Assembly: GCA_030141605.1 (NCBI GenBank)
Contig: JAQGDQ010001493.1
Coordinates: 1 to 26,848 of the forward strand
Direction of reading: 5' to 3'
Length of the DNA stretch: 26,848 nucleotides
Source of the DNA: Tubiluchus corallicola
Taxonomy: Eukaryota > Priapulida > Priapulimorpha > Priapulimorphida > Tubiluchidae
Every line of letters starts with the position of its first letter. The stretch's first letter is position 1. The notes beneath the pieces were generated by a model, which searched no databases, was not told the origin of the DNA, and was given only the letters and a program-made list of their open reading frames with translations. This document shows, piece by piece, positions 26,583 to 26,848 of the stretch. The position numbers were made by a program, and so were the translations under genes.

Positions 26583-26848
26583 GGTGCCATGAGCTAGTCA
26601 TTCTGCGAAATTACTGCGCTTGTGCGGGTGCAACCATTGTGAGAAATTACTGCGCTTGTGCGGGTGCAACCATTGTGAGAAATTACTGCGCTTGTGCGGG
26701 TGTGGCCATTGTGAGAAATTACTGCGCTTGTGCGGATGCGGCCATTGTGAGAAATTTCTGCACTTGTGCGGCCATTTTGAGAAATTACTGCACTTGTGCG
26801 GGTGCAACCATTGTGAGAAATTACTGCGCTTGTGCGGGTGCAACCATT
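26583..26848 (-). repeat. Right arm: inverted copy of the 30/36-bp array, cut by window end
   Basis: Seven units in reverse orientation to the left arm. Read outward from the inner end, the first four units carry the same variant order in both arms (GGTGCAACC twice, GGTGTGGCC, GGATGCGGCC), then a 30-bp unit. The arrangement resembles the long inverted repeats of foldback-type elements. Confidence 0.93.

Larger units (their letters stand above)
25168..26848. mobile_element. Candidate foldback-like element enclosing the ABHD11 exon
   Basis: Inverted arms of tandem repeats (about 260 bp each) with mirrored variant order flank a 1156-bp centre holding one ABHD11-like exon. Drosophila FB and Galileo elements have tandem-repeat inverted arms; that similarity is architectural only. 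The outer right end and any target duplication are outside the window. Confidence 0.45.

Overview
This is invertebrate (metazoan) genomic DNA, A+T-rich, with GT-AG introns, 5'-truncated LINE fragments, MITEs and many minisatellites. No bacterial-style genes are present. The phylum cannot be fixed from the sequence; a marine invertebrate such as a sponge, cnidarian, mollusc or lancelet would fit.

Most of the window (314-23725, + strand) is the 3' part of one gene. I read ten exons that join in frame into 497 codons plus a stop. The predicted protein is almost entirely coiled coil and matches the BICD-family-like cargo adaptors (BICDR; vertebrate BICDL1/BICDL2, formerly CCDC64) in block order, including the diagnostic C-terminal SQLLxAIQQK block. 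The N-terminal dynein-binding part must lie left of the window. Exons: 314-343, 903-1019, 2065-2211, 13949-14143, 14736-14933, 16257-16463, 18009-18209 (5' end uncertain, possibly 17649), 20414-20556, 21455-21575 and 23591-23725.

The striking feature is what the introns hold. Three tandem arrays straddle splice junctions of this gene. A roughly 2-kb array of 15-bp units, each a miniature 3' splice site, ends exactly at the acceptor of exon 4. Ten exact 108-bp copies repeat the end of exon 6 with its donor and an acceptor-like AG. Seven 51-bp copies repeat the acceptor and first codons of exon 7 and stay open in the exon frame. All three unit lengths are multiples of three. Five further arrays (73, 61, 32/33, 69/70 and 124 bp) lie inside introns, and several of their units also carry acceptor- or donor-like motifs.

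Transposon remains: a 395-bp hAT-type MITE with perfect 15-bp ends and an 8-bp target duplication (5391-5785), a pogo/Tigger-like MITE (9263-9745), three LINE C-terminal fragments (about 8190-8830 minus, 14195-14551 plus, 22850-23179 plus), and two tRNA-like heads of probable SINEs on the minus strand.

Downstream of the adaptor gene, 25755-25902 is the last exon of an ABHD11-like alpha/beta hydrolase. It sits between two inverted arrays of 30/36-bp units (25168-25426 and 26583 to the window end) whose variant order is mirrored from the inner ends. No other ABHD11 exon was recognised nearby, so it may be a gene fragment inside a foldback-like element. GA-rich purine tracts occur at 410-785 and 24045-24347.
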